Below the pieces are notes generated by a model. That model searched no databases and was not told where the DNA came from. It was given only the letters and a program-made list of their open reading frames with translations. Shown here in pieces: positions 23,505 through 35,900 of a stretch of DNA of 64,000 bases (positions are counted from its first letter, which is position 1; the number at the start of each line of letters is the position of its first letter). Made by a program: the position numbers and the translations under genes. Source of the stretch: Helianthus annuus (taxonomy: Eukaryota > Streptophyta > Magnoliopsida > Asterales > Asteraceae); contig NC_035440.2 in assembly GCF_002127325.2 (NCBI RefSeq), positions 75,642,464-75,706,463 on the forward strand, written 5' to 3'.

Positions 23505-26500
23505 TTAGGGTTTAGAGTCAATAACAGATTTAGAAAATGAGAAATCATCATCAGTCGTCCCTTTCGAAGAATATGCATCTCCATCACTTGTACAACTCGA
23601 GTACTCATCCTCGCCACCCTTTTCCGTTAACTCCCTGATCTTCGCCACTGCCATTGTCAAACCCCACCGGCGATCAACATTCCACTCACAACAATACATT
23701 CCGATCTTCAAAAGTTTCAACATCTCCCCCTCACTATTTTTCTTCACTTTCATATCTTTATCAAACACTTCATCGGTCCACTCTTCTCGCACCACCGAGT
23801 TCACCCACGTCTCCAAATCCGAGCTGCCACCTTTCCCTTGTTTAAGATAGTTCGCAGGAAACTTACCGGTGAGGATCTCGAGAATGAGAATGCCGAGGCA
23901 CCATACATCGGTCTTGTTCGTGGTCTGGTTATGGTACGTGAACTCGGGTGACTTGTATGCAACCATGAACTCTTGTGCATGGCGCTTGCTAACGACTGGG
24001 CTTAGCGCGTAATCCGCTAGGAGAGGGTTAAAGGCCTTGTCGAGGAGGACGTTTGATGATTTGAGGTGACCGTGAGGTAATGAGAGGTGGGGGAGCTCTT
24101 TGTAGAGATAGGCGAGACCCTGCGTTACGCCTTTTATTATTTTGAGTCGAGTCGGCCAGTCTAATCCAGGCTCATTCGGCTTTCGTTTAACTAAAAGTTA
24201 CGAAAACAAGAGAACTTGTTAAAACGTGTTCACAGTGCAATTTTGAAGGTTTTTAGGTCAAATCGTGGGTCAGACCGTTAGTAATGGTTTTTTTACTAGA
24301 GTGAATGAATGTTTCTCTTACCTTCCAAAAAGAGATTTAAATTTGCGGGCCAAAACATTTTGGGCCAACTCTCCGACACCAAAATTTATACTTTATGGCC
24401 CGTTGACCGGCCCTATGCCAAAAGTTTATCTTTTCTGGTCCGTTAATCCGCCCAATACCAAAAATTTATCTTTTCTGGCCCATTAACCCTCCCAATAGCA
24501 AAAGATTATCCTTTCTGACCAGTTAACTAGGCCTATATCAAAGGATTATCCCAAAGATTTACCCTTTTGACATGTTAACCTACCCAATACCCAAAAATTA
24601 TACCTTTTGACCCGTTAGTCTGCCCAATACCAAAAGGTTATCCTCTTTGATCCCTTAACCTGCCCAATACCAAAATATCATCCTTTTCTATCCGTTAACC
24701 TGCCTAACGCTAAAATGTTATCCTTTGTGACCCGTTAACTGGCTTGTAATTTTCCGAACTAATACTTTTAAACAAAAACATAACATACCATGGAGGTGGC
24801 TAGCTAAACTCCCATTTTCGGCAAAATCTGTGATCAAAAGCTTCTCATCTTTCTTGTAATGAAACGCCACAAGGGGAAGCAAATTAGGGTGTGAGAATCT
24901 TCCAAGCCTTGTCATATGAACATAAAACTCTTCTTTTCTCACATTATTCATCTCCCTAAACCGCTTAACAACAACCGCTTGACCGCCCAATAACACAGCC
25001 TTGTATGTTGATCCAAAACTCCCACCACCCAAAACCTCAGCCGAAGCGCGCAACAAATCTTGTAACTCAAACCGCTCTCTATCACTCCTCACAAACTGAA
25101 TATTCCCACTGTTTTGGGTTCGTTTGCGGTTTTCTTCTTCGTCACTTTGCATTTGGAGTTCCTTTTTGCTCGTTTTGTAAGGATTATTCCGGTTTAGCTT
25201 CATTGTTTGGTGATTTATGTAGTCGTTTTTGGGTGTTTTCCGTTTGTGAAGGACGAGTAAAACGAGGAATATGATCGCTAGAACTCCAATGATGGCGATG
25301 ATTAACGTTCTTCGAGTGTGTTTCTTGTTGGAGATCTTGCATTTGGTGGTTACCGGAGGACCGCATACATTGTTGCCTGCATGCATGGGGCCGAATAATT
25401 AATAAACAATTGTTAGGGTTTGGCGTCATCAAGTCAAAATAATGGATACAAAAGAATTCGACGTGTGTAAGACGTGCATTGCACTTTTAATCCTTTTATT
25501 CATAATTTTGTATTAATTAAACCAATAAAATCAATTAAAATAGAATATACTATATTTAAATATTTTGAAATATAGGTAGGAATGAAAAAAGAATTCGAAC
25601 CCTATTGGCTTTTTGGGTATGGATTAGTTTAAAAGTTTTTATGGCCTTATGGGTATGAGAAATAGACAGGTATACTATAACTTATTTACTCACATAAAAA
25701 CTGAATATATAAATGTATCATAAATTAAAAAAAAATTAATAAATAATACATTTAATTTTATAAACGAAGTTATAATATTGCTAAAGTTTGGTTGGATATG
25801 TGATATTTCGTCTGTTTTTAGGTGAATTAACGATTTGGAGTAATAGGCTTCTGCTGGGATTGGGCTTGTGAACAATACGAACGAACACAAACGAAAGATG
25901 TGCGTGGGTTCGTTTAACTCTAACCAAACAAACAATCGAACATGAACAATTAAACAAACTGGGTTTTCTTGTTCGTGTTCATTTCTTAGAAAATGAATGT
26001 GTTCATTTTTGTTTATGCGCGTCCGTTAATAATATAAACAAGCAGTTCATGATCATAAACGAACTAACATAATTAAACATAGATGAACGGACATAACCAA
26101 GCTAACACTAATTAAAAGTAAATATGAATAACAATGTGCTAGGCCCAATAATATTATATTAACTGTAAAGAGTGGTATTTTAATCTCATATAACTACTTA
26201 AATTGTAATGGATCTAACACATTTAAATGATGAATATATTAAGATACGTAAACAAATAAATGAACATAAACGAAAGAGCGAACATAAACAAATTTAAATA
26301 AACAAACGTAACGCAATGAGCATATACGAATTTAAATGAACGAACGTTCACGAACATAAATAAACAAACGTGACATATGTTCATGTTCGTTCGTTTAACT
26401 AAATGAACTAAAAGCTTTGTTCATGTTTGTTCGTTTATTAAACAAACGAACTTCAATCTAATGATTCAGTGAATGGTTGAAATTTCATACCTGCAAATGA

Positions 26501-27151
26501 ACTCGGATCCTGGTTCCTGAGCCCAGAAGGTATCCGACCCGAAAGTCTGTTATTTGCAAAATTCACCTTCAAACCTTTCTGCTCAAAATCTGGTATCTCG
26601 CCTTGGAACTCATTATCCTGCATTTGCAAATCAACAAGAATGCTCAACTTTGTAAGCGATCCAGGAATCCGACCCGTAAACTTATTATTCTGGAGCTTCA
26701 CTCTCCTCATCCCGCTCATTCCCGCAAAAATATCATCCCGAATCACCCCCGAAAAGTTATTATTCGACAAGTAAATCCCCCGTAACAAACCAATCTTACT
26801 CACATCCGGAATCGGGCCAGAAAAACTGTTGTTCGCGAAACTTAAGGTTCGAATACTGGGCAACTCGGACAGTATGTCCATGTCAATGGATCCGTTTAAG
26901 CCCATGTTCTCGAGGCGTAACCCGGACACACTCCCATCTTTTCTACATATGATCCCTGTCCAAATCTCTTTGTCCAGGTTGCATGGTGCAACATTTGGTT
27001 CCCAGTTAGCGAGTGCTTCGGGGTTGTTTAGTGATGATTTGAAGGTAATGAGCTTCTCGATGTCGCTAGCATCGGATAAGACAGTTATGCACGTTTGTAA
27101 CAAGTGAAAAACGATCAGATATTGCCAATGCGGTCTGGTTTTCGAACCCAT
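23505..27151 (-). CDS. Pollen-receptor-like LRR receptor kinase (PRK type)
   Basis: Three exons join in frame: 27151-26491, 25376-24789, 24190-23505, giving 644 aa with GT/AG introns. I chose ATG 27151 because a signal-peptide-like stretch (YLIVFHLLQTCITVLS) follows; the open frame further upstream has no ATG. Residues about 30-200 hold an N-terminal cap (NWEPNVAPC, then WTGIIC) and five or six LRRs (SFANNSFSGPIPDVSKIG). Residues about 244-265 are a membrane helix. The kinase domain has a glycine loop (LGGGSFGSTYKA) and K359 (VVVKRF). It has HGHLKSSN where active kinases have HRDLKxxN, and ADYALSP where they have DFG, so it is probably a pseudokinase, as PRKs often are. Known PRKs act at the pollen plasma membrane in peptide perception and RopGEF signalling. 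No break seen. The exact member is unclear. Confidence 0.92.
24360..24740. repeat. Minisatellite in PRK intron 2
   Basis: About nine diverged copies of a 35-40-bp unit built on CCCAATACCAAAA, TTATCCTTTT and GACCCGTTAACC. It fills most of the 598-bp intron between exons 2 and 3. Confidence 0.85.
25865..26455. repeat. GAACGAAC-rich repeat in PRK intron 1
   Basis: Same oligomer family as 8376-9042 (GTTCGTTCGTTTAACTAAA, CGAACGTTCACGAACATAAA) but more diverged, without a clear terminus or target duplication. It occupies about half of the 1,114-bp intron. Confidence 0.6.
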
Positions 27152-27609
27152 GTTGGGCTGTGGCGTATGCAGCGGTTGGCTAGGCGGATTAATGGCGGTG
27201 AGGGGGCGGGTTGTCGCGGAGAAAGAGGGATGAGGAGATGAAGTGAGAGGGAGGAATGTTGAGGGGAGTTGATATGAAAAGATTTGAGATGTTGAAATTG
27301 ACAAAGTCGTTTGGATGATTAGCTGCTGATATGGGCCGGCTAGAGATGTTTTTGCCGGTTTGTATTTAACTCCAAGTCTCTAGGGGTTGTGGTTCGGTTG
27401 TTTAAAGTTAAAAGAGAAGGAGAAACCAAACAAAATCTAGATATTCTAATGGGAATATTACTTTTTGTTTGTACAATGATTTGATAATAACTTTGTGATA
27501 GGATGCTTTTTGAGACTTTTCCATAGGAATGTACGCGTTTTGTATAAACGAGTTGAGTCGTATGTAAGCTATTGAGATTGGACTCGTTAAAATTTTGAAT
27601 TGAGTCGAG
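27152..27609 (-). promoter_or_regulatory. Presumed PRK 5' UTR and promoter
   Basis: Only 458 bases separate the PRK start codon from the MULE edge. A TATA-like TTAAATACAAACC lies on the minus strand near 27353-27367. Anything further upstream in the ancestral promoter is now displaced by 11 kb. Confidence 0.4.
27600..27609. other. MULE target-site duplication, left
   Basis: TTGAGTCGAG, identical to 38941-38950. The outermost T could be chance, leaving a 9-bp duplication. Confidence 0.92.
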
Positions 27610-27673
27610 GGGTAAAGATCAAATAGGAAGTTTATTTTGGCTAGGAAGTATAGGAAGTAATCTTAGCCGTTCA
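27610..27673 (+). repeat. MULE left TIR
   Basis: Aligns to the inverted 38878-38940 with one single-base gap and about ten mismatches by eye; the best block is AATAGGAAGTTTATTT. Confidence 0.9.
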
Positions 27674-27888
27674 TCATATTTTTTTAAATTTTTGTACGCG
27701 GTGGTATTTTCGTCTTTTTACATTATCATATCTTCGTTCTAATTCAATTACAGATTCTGTTACTTCTTTTCTTAGTTCATCACTCTCATCACATAATTGA
27801 AGGTTCTGTAACCCTAAATCACCGTCGATTGCAAATTCATCTCTTTTCAAACATTAATCTTGTATCGTTCGTCAATTCGATAACTTCA

Positions 27889-30800
27889 ATGTCTTCTTCA
27901 AACTCTGCTGGTATGTTTAGCTTCAATTCGGAGTAAAATTTTGTTATTTTTTCTGAATTTCTTTGTTTTACGTTTTATAATTCGTGGTTCTGTAAGTAAT
28001 ATTTGATTTTTCATAAGTTTAATAGTTATTGTTGTATAATTAAACATAATTTGTTTGTTTTTTTTCTTCATCATTTATTGCGTTTTAGTGAAGTGTTGCG
28101 TTTTATGATATTAATTAAATTGTATGAATATAAAACTTTTATTTTTATGTTATATAAAGCTTTAACTGTCTATAACTGTTATTGTTGTACAATGTTTTGT
28201 TTATTCATCATTTTATGCGTTTTACTGAATGTATTGCGTTTTATGATTTTTTAGATAATAGTTCATATACAAACCTTAAAGGTTTGTATTTCATATATTA
28301 TTTTTAACTTATTTTTATGATTTAATATTAAACACATTATTATATAGGATGCATTGCGTTTTATGATTATTTGTTAAGTGTTTCAGATCATATGATGCGT
28401 TTTACTGAAGCTGTTGCTTTTTATGCTTTTTATCCATATTAGTCTATATATAAACTTTAAATGTTTGAATTTTAAATTTTTATTAATATATTTTTTGGTT
28501 TATCAATAAAAACATTATTATGTAAGATGAATTGCGTTTTAAAGTTTTTTTTAATTGTTTCAGATAACATTTCCAAGTGGGAGGAACGTGTATGCATAAA
28601 CAGTGGAAGAAAGTTTTTCAAACCTAAAGTCAGTGGATCCATTACACCTGCTGTTGGAATGTTTTTTAAGTCATTTGATGAGGCTTTTGCGTTTTATCAG
28701 AGATATGCACTTGCTGCAGGTTTTTCTGCAAGAAAAAATACTTCTTGGACAAATGTAAATGGTTTAGTGAAAATAAGATATATTGTCTGTTCAAAAGAAG
28801 GATTTCATGTTAGCAAAGAAATAGATTCTGGTTCAGTTGAGAATAGTAAAAAGATTGTTAGACGTAATAGAGGTTCAAAAAGAGTTGGATGCAATGCTCA
28901 TGTGAAATTAATATTAGAGAACAATAATATGTATAAAATCTACTACTTTGAAGAAGAACATAATCATATCTTTGTGGAAGATGAAGATATTCATTTCTTG
29001 CCGGCTGCACGAAGTATCGATTATGTGAAAGAAAGTTTTATATCTGGATTGTCAGCAATCAATATTGGACCTGTTAAAGCATTCAATATTATGAAAACAA
29101 TGTATGGTGGTTTTGGTGAAGTTGGTGCTAGTAAAGTTGATTGTAAGAATTATAGAAGGGATTTGAATCTTTATATCGGAGAGTATGATGCAGAAATGGT
29201 AGTTAGGCGTCTTATTAGGAAGAAAGAATGCTGTCCGGGTTTCACATGTGATTATGTTATTGGTGAAGATAGAAGATTGAAAGGGCTTTTCTGGGCTGAT
29301 GAGCAATCAAAAAAAAATTATACAGTTTTTGGTGACATATTTGGTTTTGATGCTACTTATAAATCAAACAAGTAAGTTTTTTTTCATTTATTGCGTTATA
29401 TATTCTATTGCGTTATACATTCTGTTCTAATTTCTAATGCTTTTTTAATTTGTTTTTTATGCAGGTATGATTTGGTTTTTGTTCCATTTACTGGTATTGA
29501 TAATCATTATAGGAATGTCACATTTGGTGGTGCATTACTTGGTTCGGAGACTGCAGATTCTTATAGATGGCTTTTAAGGTGTTTTGTTAATGCTTTTGGA
29601 AGTGAGCCTAAAGTTGTTGTTACTGATCAAGATGCTGCAATGAAGAGAGCTATTAAGGATGTACTTTCAAGTAGGCATAGGTTATGTATGTGGCACATAT
29701 GGGAGAAATTGAAGACAAAGGTATTAACTGCGTTTTATGATATAACAAACTGAAATTTTAATTGTTTTATTATTGCGTTTTATGTATTATACAATAAGAT
29801 CACCAAATATTTTTATCAATAGAATTACAAAACAATTGCGTTTTACCATCAATTCATTATGTTTATCATTTTCAATATATTGTTTTTAAATTATTGCGTT
29901 TTATGTTTTATAATATTATTACTTTTTTATTCAGGTTGGTCCTGTTTTGTCTGCAAACACTGATTTTAATACAAGAATGACTCATGTTGTTTGGAATGAT
30001 ACTATTAGTCCAGAAGATTTTGAAACTGAGTGGCATTCAATAATGTCTACTTTTGGATTGGAAAATCATGAGTGGTTAAAAGATATGTACGATCTTCGAT
30101 TTGACTGGATTCCTGCTTATTACCATGGAGAGGATTTGGCTGGTCTTATGCGTACTACTTCGAGATGTGAAAGCGAGAATTACTTCTTTGGTCAGATTTG
30201 CAATCCAAGATGTACACTTGTTGAATTTTTCACTCATTTTGAGACTGCAATGGATATTCAAAGGCATGAGCATAGGAGGAATGATCATGATACAAGGTAT
30301 ATTGAGTCTAAGCCCTGGAGTGACTTTGTATTGGAGAAACAAGCATCAGAATTATACACCAAAACAATTTTTAAGGATATTCAGATTGAAATTGATGCTG
30401 CCATTACAAAGTGTATGTCAAAGTCTCTTGATATTGTGGGTGATGTTCAATATTTTGAAATAAAGGATTTCAGACAGCCATGCACATCTTTTTTGAAGGT
30501 ATTTTTTAAATTTATATATTTTTAAATATCTATTGCGTTTTATTATTCCATCATTCATTGCGTTTTATCATTATATGAAAATATAGTTTTATCTGTATTA
30601 TAATTAAGATTCATTGCGTTTTATATTTAATTTCACTAATTTTATATAGCTTTTTAATCTTATTTACAGGTGCAATACAGCAAACAAGAAGATGGATTAA
30701 CAATAAGTTGTTCTTGCAAACGGTTTGAACAATTTGGTATATTATGCCGGCATATATTTTACGTTTTACGGTATGATGATATAAATGAGTTTCCTAGAAG

Positions 30801-31293
30801 ATATGTTCATAGAAGATGGATGAGAGATGTTGTTTCTGTTGGATCAAATCATTCAAATATTCGGTTTGATGAAATTGGTAGGAATAGTGAAATTGATAAA
30901 GTTTATAGAGAAATCGTTGTTGCAAATGAGTATGTGGTTAATAGGCTGGTTGGCGATATAGATGAGTTGTGTCGTTACAGGGATCATATTAAAAGTTATA
31001 TTGATAAAGCGGATGAGGTTATGGTTGCTGCGCCGCCTCCTAGTCGCAAAGAAAGATTTGCTGAAATTGGAGGGAACATAGAAAAATCAGATTCTATTAT
31101 TCGTGTGCCGATCAAAACAAGGACCAAAGGATGCGGTGTACAAAAAAGGATCAAGTCAAATCGTGAGATTGCAATTCAGAAATCATCAAAGATCCAGAAA
31201 TCGTGCCGTGTATGTGGTGAAAAAGGACATAACAGTCGCACATGTAAAGATAAGGTTTCTTCTAATGCTATAGGTTCTAGCAATGCAATGTAA
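27889..31293 (+). CDS. FAR1/MULE-type transposase
   Basis: Five exons: 27889-27910, 28564-29371, 29465-29720, 29935-30498, 30670-31293. They join in frame to 757 aa with GT/AG introns and no stop. Residues about 43-142 are a FAR1/WRKY-GCM1 zinc-binding domain (C83, C117, H140, H142 in EEHNH). Residues about 260-450 are the MULE transposase domain with D270 (FGFDATYK), D331 (VTDQDAAM) and a likely third acidic residue at E441 (SRCESEN). A SWIM finger follows (C564, C566, C576, H578), then a C-terminal CCHC knuckle at 729-742. It should bind the element ends in the nucleus and cut. Related host FAR1/FHY3 factors exist, but its position between TIRs with a TSD makes this the element's own transposase. 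The first 22-base exon is the least certain part. Confidence 0.92.
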
Positions 31294-31853
31294 TTATGTA
31301 TAGAAATTCTGACAAAATCAGCTATCAATAAGTAAAAAAAAATTTGTCATTGCGTTTTATGATGTATATGTTTCATCTCATTTTATTACTGAGTTTTATA
31401 ATATCCATCATATTTATCAGTATGTTTTGGTTAATTGCGTTTTATCATACCAACAATATATTGTAATTGCGTTTTATACATGAACAATATAATTTAAATT
31501 GTATTTTTTGATTAATGCGTTTTATTGTAACATAGATCATAGAACAAATTAAACACGAAATGATGACAACACTAAGATTCCAAAAGGGATTTCAAAATCA
31601 CATGACAGCTTTTTTTGGAAAGTTGCGTTTTATGATAACAGTATATTGTTATTTCGTTTTATAGATAGAACAATATACTTTAATATGTTTTTTTTTTATT
31701 ATTGCGTTTTATTGTAACACATATTAAACATAATATTAAACAAGAAATTCAAGTAGATATAATAAACATTGCGTTATATAGATAATGATAGTTCTAAACA
31801 AAGATGATTTTTTCAAGCAACAAAAATAACAAAAATAACTAGCATGATCAGCT
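31294..31853. other. Spacer between MULE transposase and ORF3, motif-rich
   Basis: Non-coding. Holds about six plus-strand TTGCGTTTTAT copies plus variants. It lies between convergent genes, so it must contain both 3' ends. Confidence 0.7.
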
Positions 31854-32393
31854 TCATGGATCAAAGTTTGTTTCTTCATCGGATGAAAACCCTAAGCTTC
31901 CATCAGGGATTTCTTCATCACTTTCAGATTCAACCCAAAGTTCAACCTGTGAGAGTACTGCGTTTTGAAGCTTCTCTGCAAATTTGCTAGCAGAGTTGTT
32001 GATGATTGGTATTTCGGATAACTGCTTCAAAAAACTTATATCCTCACTGGTAGATATGTCCTTTGGGTCATACATCTCCACCTCACCATCGTCCCAAGTC
32101 ACTGAAACTTTGAAAGTTTCTTCAATGAACTCCCAAGATGTAACCTGGGCATCTTCAATTTCTGTTTGATTCGGATTACCATATCTTTTGTGTAGAATTC
32201 TGAACAGTGCGGCTGTTTGATCTGTGTAACAAGAAGGTGGTATACCTATTTCGTTCATCCTTTTCAAAACATTTTCATTGCAGTTTTGAAGGACAGAAGC
32301 AACGGAATGGTATTTTATTTTTTTTCCATCAAGGAATTGAAGAAAGAAATTGCCTCTTTTAACCCACCAAACTGATAGTTGTTGATTATCCAT
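31854..32393 (-). CDS. MULE ORF3, unknown acidic protein
   Basis: A single-exon 179-aa frame from ATG 32393 (MDNQQLSVWWVKRGNFFLQF). The open frame extends upstream but without protein character, and ATG 32393 follows a plausible leader. I recognise no family. The middle is a compact mixed region with several tryptophans and aromatic residues (SWEFIEETFKVSVTWDDGE). The tail is acidic (VESESDEEIPDGSLGFSSDE). It lies downstream of the Ulp1-type gene on the same strand and convergent with the transposase, inside the TIRs, so it is probably element cargo. Real coding is supported by an uninterrupted frame, near-absence of the intron motif, and biased composition. Role unknown. Confidence 0.65.
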   Translation of the reverse strand: MDNQQLSVWWVKRGNFFLQFLDGKKIKYHSVASVLQNCNENVLKRMNEIGIPPSCYTDQTAALFRILHKRYGNPNQTEIEDAQVTSWEFIEETFKVSVTWDDGEVEMYDPKDISTSEDISFLKQLSEIPIINNSASKFAEKLQNAVLSQVELWVESESDEEIPDGSLGFSSDEETNFDP

Positions 32394-33071
32394 TTTAGGG
32401 TTTGTGTGTGTTGGGTATTTTGGTGTTTTTTGGTGTATGATGAGAGAAATGTGAAAATAGTTTAGGGTTTCTGTTCTTATATAATCTACTGGTAGAGGAA
32501 TTTGAATCAATTTGTCTTAATAATAATGATTATTTTTTATTTTTTTCTTTTAATTGATATTTCCATCATATATACAGTATTTATATCAGGAATCTAAAAG
32601 GCTTTTTAAGGCTTTTGGTCTAATCATTTCTTGTCATTAAGATATCAGTTTATTTTATTTGTTTTTTGTATTTTATAAATTAAAAAAAAAAAATCAATGC
32701 GTTATAAATATATTGCGTTATATGTTTGGAAAAGAATAATTAGAAAAAATATTGCGTTTTATAGTTTTTAGCATTTTAATACATTGTAATAATTTAAAAA
32801 GACAATAGCATATATTAAAATGTTGCGTTTTATAAATTTTATATAATTGTATAAATTGTTTACAAAATAATGATTTAATTTTTTTAAATGATACATATTG
32901 CGTTTTAAGATAACAAAAAATAACTGATATTTTAAAATAAAAAACATTGCGTTTTATAGTAAGTAGCATTTTTAACTCAAAGTAACTAGCATGATCAAGA
33001 AAATAATGATTTATATAAAAACCAAGATAAATGAAAAAACATTGCGTTTTATAATAAGTATCATTTCAAAA
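32394..33071. other. Spacer between ORF3 and the Ulp1-type gene
   Basis: AT-rich and non-coding, with TTGCGTTTTAT or GCGTTATA copies near 32697, 32712, 32750, 32823, 32899, 32947 and 33041. The first part should hold the ORF3 promoter. Confidence 0.6.
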
Positions 33072-35900
33072 TCAAAGTAAACCAGCAAGAGCAAGCCTGT
33101 CTTTAATCCTATCTAAACTAGTTTCATAAGATTGTTTTTTAAGTTTCGCACTGAGGTCTCGAAACGTCTTTGAGTCTTCAATAACATAATCTCTTTGTTC
33201 GTTGATTTCGTGCAATAATATCTTTGCGATGAACTTTCTTCTTAAATCTTCAAGTTGTGCTGTCTGCTTGTTGACTGGTTTTTTGTTTTTAACCTTCTTG
33301 ATATTTGCAGGTACTTCATATTCCACGTTAAACCCACAATCCCATTTTTCGACCGGTTCTCCTTTATAACATTCCATATGACGCATTGTGAATATACCAC
33401 AATCAATGCCATTATGTTGTGTCCTCCATTTCATTTGCATTCTAACAGGGATTATTCCCTTTATATCATCTGCTTTTTCATGTCCAACAGATTTAAGGTA
33501 AGCTGCCAAAGCATCCCTCTATAGAAAAAAAAAACAAAAAACAAAACAAAAAGATTAGGTGGTTTATATTTGTGTTTTAAAAGGATAATTAAGAATACTT
33601 ACTGTATTTTCAGGGACATTTCCATATTTAGATTCATTTGTTTCTTCTTTCGCACTGTTGTCAATGATGAATATTTGTTTCTCTTCAAGATTGAAAGATA
33701 TAACAAAGAAATGCTGTATATGGAGAATCGGGACAAGGATAATTTTAAAATCCTTTATGCTTTTTAGCTTTGCACCTTGAAGAATTTTTTCTATGTTCAT
33801 TGTGAATGCTTTTATCATCTTTTCTTTATTTTCAGATTCTTCCTTGTCACAATTTGGTAAAGCCTGTATAAAATAGAACAAATTAACATATTATTGCGTT
33901 TTATGAAGGTAAATAAACATAGAGCTGCGTTTTATGAAGTTAATAAAACATACAGCTGCGTTTTATAAAACATCATTCAAACAAAGAAATCATTGCGTTT
34001 TATTAAAGAAATAAAAATTCTATTGCGTTTTATAAAACATAATTCAATCAAACTTCAAAATTCTTCATTATACGAATAAGAAAAATTGCGTTTTAAATAT
34101 CATACCAGCATTCGAATAGTACAGAAAAATCGTGGAGATTTGTTGTCTTTTGATCTTCTTTTTTCTTCTTCATTCAAAATATAAGACCAACAATTGATTA
34201 CTTCTCCGGTGATTTCCAATCCTGGCCTCATTGTTTCAGCAGCATATCTATATAGAAATGCATGTTCTTTAATTTCAAAGAGAGTATCCCTGCAAAAAAA
34301 ATATAATAATAATAATTAAATTATAATATTTTGATTTTTGTTTTTTTGTTTTAGTGTATATAAATGAATTTTTACATCATTTCTCCTTTTGCATGGAACG
34401 CATATCCCGATATGTTGTTTTCGTGTGCTGTTCTTGATTCCTTCATTGCTACTTGTCTTAGATAATATGGTGAACAAAATACTTCAGGAACATTTTTCTC
34501 TCGATCTGGTCGTACCATCTTTGTGATTATTTCTTCTGTTTTGCTTATATCAGTTGTTGGTTGTTCTTGATGAACTGATTTTGCAGGTGTTTTATACTGA
34601 TCTTCTTGTGGGTGTAGGAATGATGTGTTTTGAAGTAGATCACTGATTTCCTTTTCAGTATCCTGTTCTTCAATTCTATCAAACATTGTTTGTATTCCAG
34701 TAATTTGAACATCTTGTTCGATTGTTTTTTTTTCAGATTCCGCTTGAATTTCGGTTTGTTCACCGTGTCCAGTAGCATCAACTTCAACTTCATTTTCATC
34801 AACATTTGAAGGCAACTGAGAAATTTTCAAATCAAAGGATGGTACCTCATCATCATTAAATTTCTTTAGATTTGATTTTTTTTCTTCTTCATCTGTCTTT
34901 TTGATAATCTCCAACATTAATGATGGAGTTTCTTCGCTAAATGATGATTGTACCATTGAAGGTTTTTCAATGTGTGTTTGCAGAACAGATGCAGGTTCAT
35001 TTTCACTGATTGTTTCTGGATTGGATGATTGAACTAGAGGTGAGCTATCCTCATTGTGTTTTGTATCATCATCATTGCGTTTTACAATCAATGGTGTTGA
35101 AATGATTTGATTTTCAGTGTCTTCATTTTGGCTCAAATTTAGAAATCTTGATGGTGTTTCAATCATAGTTGAATCAATATTAACTTTCTGGTGCTTTTTT
35201 GCTTGATGGTGGAATTTTTCAATCAATGACACCCATTCGTTAACTTTGTTATGAAGAGCTTCACTCGTTGGATTTTCCTCCACAATCTCATCTATGCGTG
35301 ATTGAATGCTTTCGAAAACTTCTTCAATTCCTTTAAAATGTTGATCCAAAGCAGTCACAAGATATTCTTCATGTGATTTTTTATCTTTAATGTTCTTCAT
35401 ATTTTCATCGCCACTTTTTGTTGAATGAATGTCAGAAAGACCTTCACTTTGATTTTGTGATGGTATGAAATTACGCAGTCGGCTTTGACTGTCTACCCAC
35501 ATTTTATCTTTATTTCCTACTGATGGTTTAATGAAGAATTGCCCCCATGATCCTCCACTTTCTGTATTTGTTTTCTCAGTTTCATTTGTTATAATTTGGC
35601 TGTTTTGAACATTCTCTTGATTCTCTTGATCAATCCAGTCTGTTGCAGCTTTAAGTAAGGAGATTGGTTGTTCTTCAGCATCGTCTTCATGTTTTTCTTC
35701 AGATTCATCTTCAAAAATTTCTTCGTTTTCATTCTCGGATTCACTTGGATAAACATAAAATTCATTCTTTTCATCTTTCTTTTTTGTTTAGTCTTTCTGA
35801 CTTTTTTAACTTTATCATTTACAAGACATCTGCCGTCATTTTGTGCAGCAATTTCCAATTCATCTTCAAATTCTTGTAATGTTGTAGAATCAATTTTATC

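Noticed and set aside
27889..31293. A domesticated host FAR1/FHY3-like transcription factor
   Set aside because: The gene lies between matched TIRs with a perfect TSD and beside transposon-type cargo, so it is the element's own transposase.
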